DNA of 64,000 nucleotides from an uncultured Lachnospiraceae bacterium (GTDB taxonomy: Bacteria; Bacillota; Clostridia; Lachnospirales; Lachnospiraceae). The DNA is taken from the NCBI GenBank assembly GCA_902767135.1, contig CACXGE010000038.1, positions 1-64,000 of the forward strand, in the 5' to 3' direction. The notes beneath the pieces are model-generated. The model saw only the letters and a list, made by a program, of their open reading frames with translations, searched no databases and was not told where the DNA came from. Positions 63,217 to 64,000 of the stretch are shown piece by piece. The position numbers and the translations under genes were made by a program. Position 1 is the stretch's first letter, and each line of letters opens with the position of its first letter.

Positions 63217-63801
63217 TTATTCTGGTTCCTTTTCGTTTGTCACCTTAACTGCTTTTGCCATATCTAATCGACTAATAGATGTAATAAATTCATCATTTAC
63301 TTTAAAATTAGTTGGTACGATATGCCCTTTATACTCATAAATTGTACAATACCAATTTTCCAATACATAAGTCGGATTCCAATACACTCCTTTCATTTCA
63401 TATCGCTTATCCCCATATTGAATAACAAGTATGTATGTCTTTACGGTTATTCCAGTTCCTTTACCATGTTGTATATGATCCCAGCCCTCTCGAATATCAA
63501 TTACCTTTGCTACATGTTTTGTCCCTTTTTTTATTATTACTCTCCTATAGAAGCTTGAGCAAACTGGAACAACTATACCTAGAGAAATATAAATATCATC
63601 TAAAATTGATAAAATACAAATAAACCACCATCTAAATTGTGAAGGATTATTTATACCTTGTTGTATCATATAAACCGTAAAATAAATGAATGGCAGAAGT
63701 AAACTAATATAAAGAACAAATGTAAAAATAATAGATGATACAGTTGAACCTATTAGTTCTTCTTTATAAATGTCGTTTTCTTCGTTTTGCAAATCCTCCA
63801 T
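63217..63801 (-). CDS. Unknown protein with two membrane helices
   Basis: A 194-residue protein I do not recognise. Hydrophobic helices lie at about 22-45 and 55-80, followed by a soluble beta-rich domain (VAKVIDIREGWDH, TYILVIQYGDKRYEMKG). This layout recalls DUF3592-type proteins but the match is loose. Start at 63801 (MEDLQNEEND) follows AGGGGG by 7 bases; the longer frame adds nine residues. It lies just outside direct repeat 2. Confidence 0.65.
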   Translation of the reverse strand: MEDLQNEENDIYKEELIGSTVSSIIFTFVLYISLLLPFIYFTVYMIQQGINNPSQFRWWFICILSILDDIYISLGIVVPVCSSFYRRVIIKKGTKHVAKVIDIREGWDHIQHGKGTGITVKTYILVIQYGDKRYEMKGVYWNPTYVLENWYCTIYEYKGHIVPTNFKVNDEFITSISRLDMAKAVKVTNEKEPE

Positions 63802-63857
63802 AAAATATCCCCCTCTCACCATATTCACACTGACATCGATATTCCGTATTTACTCCA

Positions 63858-64000
63858 TCATGTATTTTTAATTTTCTCTGCCAATTCCTCTAGATAGACA
63901 TATCTTTCCATTTTTTCCTCTAGCTTTTGTTCCGTTTCTTCCTTCTCCTTGGAAAGTTCATTTAATTTCACAAAATCTGTTGCAGCCTTCAAAATGAATC
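63858..64000 (-). CDS. C-terminal end of an ABC-F-type ATPase (partial)
   Basis: The window cuts this gene; about 47 codons remain. The visible end is a charged helical coiled coil (DFVKLNELSKEKEETEQK, then MERYVYLEELAEKI) ending in TGA at 63858-63860. This pattern is typical of the last helices of ABC-F ribosome-acting ATPases. The ATPase domains would be outside the window, so the assignment is tentative. Confidence 0.5.
   Translation of the reverse strand, partial: FILKAATDFVKLNELSKEKEETEQKLEEKMERYVYLEELAEKIKNT

Noticed and set aside
1-64000. CRISPR arrays, rRNA genes, complete insertion sequences or prophage
   Set aside because: No regularly spaced identical repeats, rRNA, transposase, integrase or phage structural genes were seen; the accessory region near 60-63 kb lacks a recombinase.

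Overview
The window is a low-GC, Gram-positive anaerobe chromosome, most like a gut Lachnospiraceae or related Clostridia. Pointers are PolC-type replicase, ScpAB, NrnA, YlxR/YlxQ, a 58-residue S21, tRNA genes without encoded CCA, and several families common in that group (CmpB-type membrane protein, DUF5688-like protein, Cytidylate_kin2-type kinase). Almost all genes lie on the minus strand. This is inference from gene content; no 16S gene is present.

Layout. 1-7 kb: HAD hydrolase, an unrecognised membrane protein, scpAB, a phosphoesterase, a D,D-carboxypeptidase, a CmpB-like protein and rpsU. 7-15.5 kb: alaS, an unlisted 48-residue membrane protein, tyrS, RNase H, a membrane-anchored MutS-like ATPase, an MBL-fold hydrolase and ribF. 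15.5-22.2 kb: the conserved rimP-nusA-ylxR-ylxQ-infB-rbfA-nrnA-truB translation/transcription operon, continuing to ribF. 22.5-37.6 kb: a kinase, tRNA-Glu(CUC), a large secreted Fn3 protein, tcdA, metA, ligA, rluF, an SH3 protein, tRNA-Arg(CCG), aroK-aroD, an HD-GYP response regulator and an M20 amidohydrolase. 37.8-53.5 kb: rpsB-tsf, then a polysaccharide deacetylase and a bactofilin inserted ahead of pyrH-frr-uppS-cdsA-dxr-rseP-ispG-polC. 53.6-60.2 kb: a cobalamin-riboswitch operon for tetrapyrrole/cobalamin uptake. 60.2-64 kb: a small accessory region between 111-bp direct repeats, then an unknown membrane protein and the end of an ABC-F gene.

The most unusual system is the riboswitch operon. 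A promoter and class-I cobalamin riboswitch lead into a secreted CbiK-type chelatase lipoprotein, a binding lipoprotein with an extra N-terminal beta-rich domain, a FecCD/BtuC permease, and a single polypeptide joining an ABC ATPase, an uncharacterised central domain and a second complete CbiK domain. Chelatase activity is thus predicted on both sides of the membrane and tied to one importer, which suggests metal insertion into, or removal from, an imported tetrapyrrole.

Two other signals are not explained by genes. One is a dispersed family of structured intergenic repeats (copies near 22.3, 28.1, 32.6 and 51.4 kb) with a conserved GCA-pentaloop-TGC hairpin. The other is the accessory module near 60-63 kb: two 111-bp repeats each carrying the first codons of a low-molecular-weight phosphatase gene, and iteron-like TTTAACGA repeats at 20-23 bp spacing in front of a chorismate mutase-RhuM-nucleoside phosphorylase gene set. 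Starts were moved from the longest reading frame wherever a ribosome binding site and family alignment favoured an internal codon (alaS, rnhA, truB, ylxQ, rluF, dxr, uppS and others).
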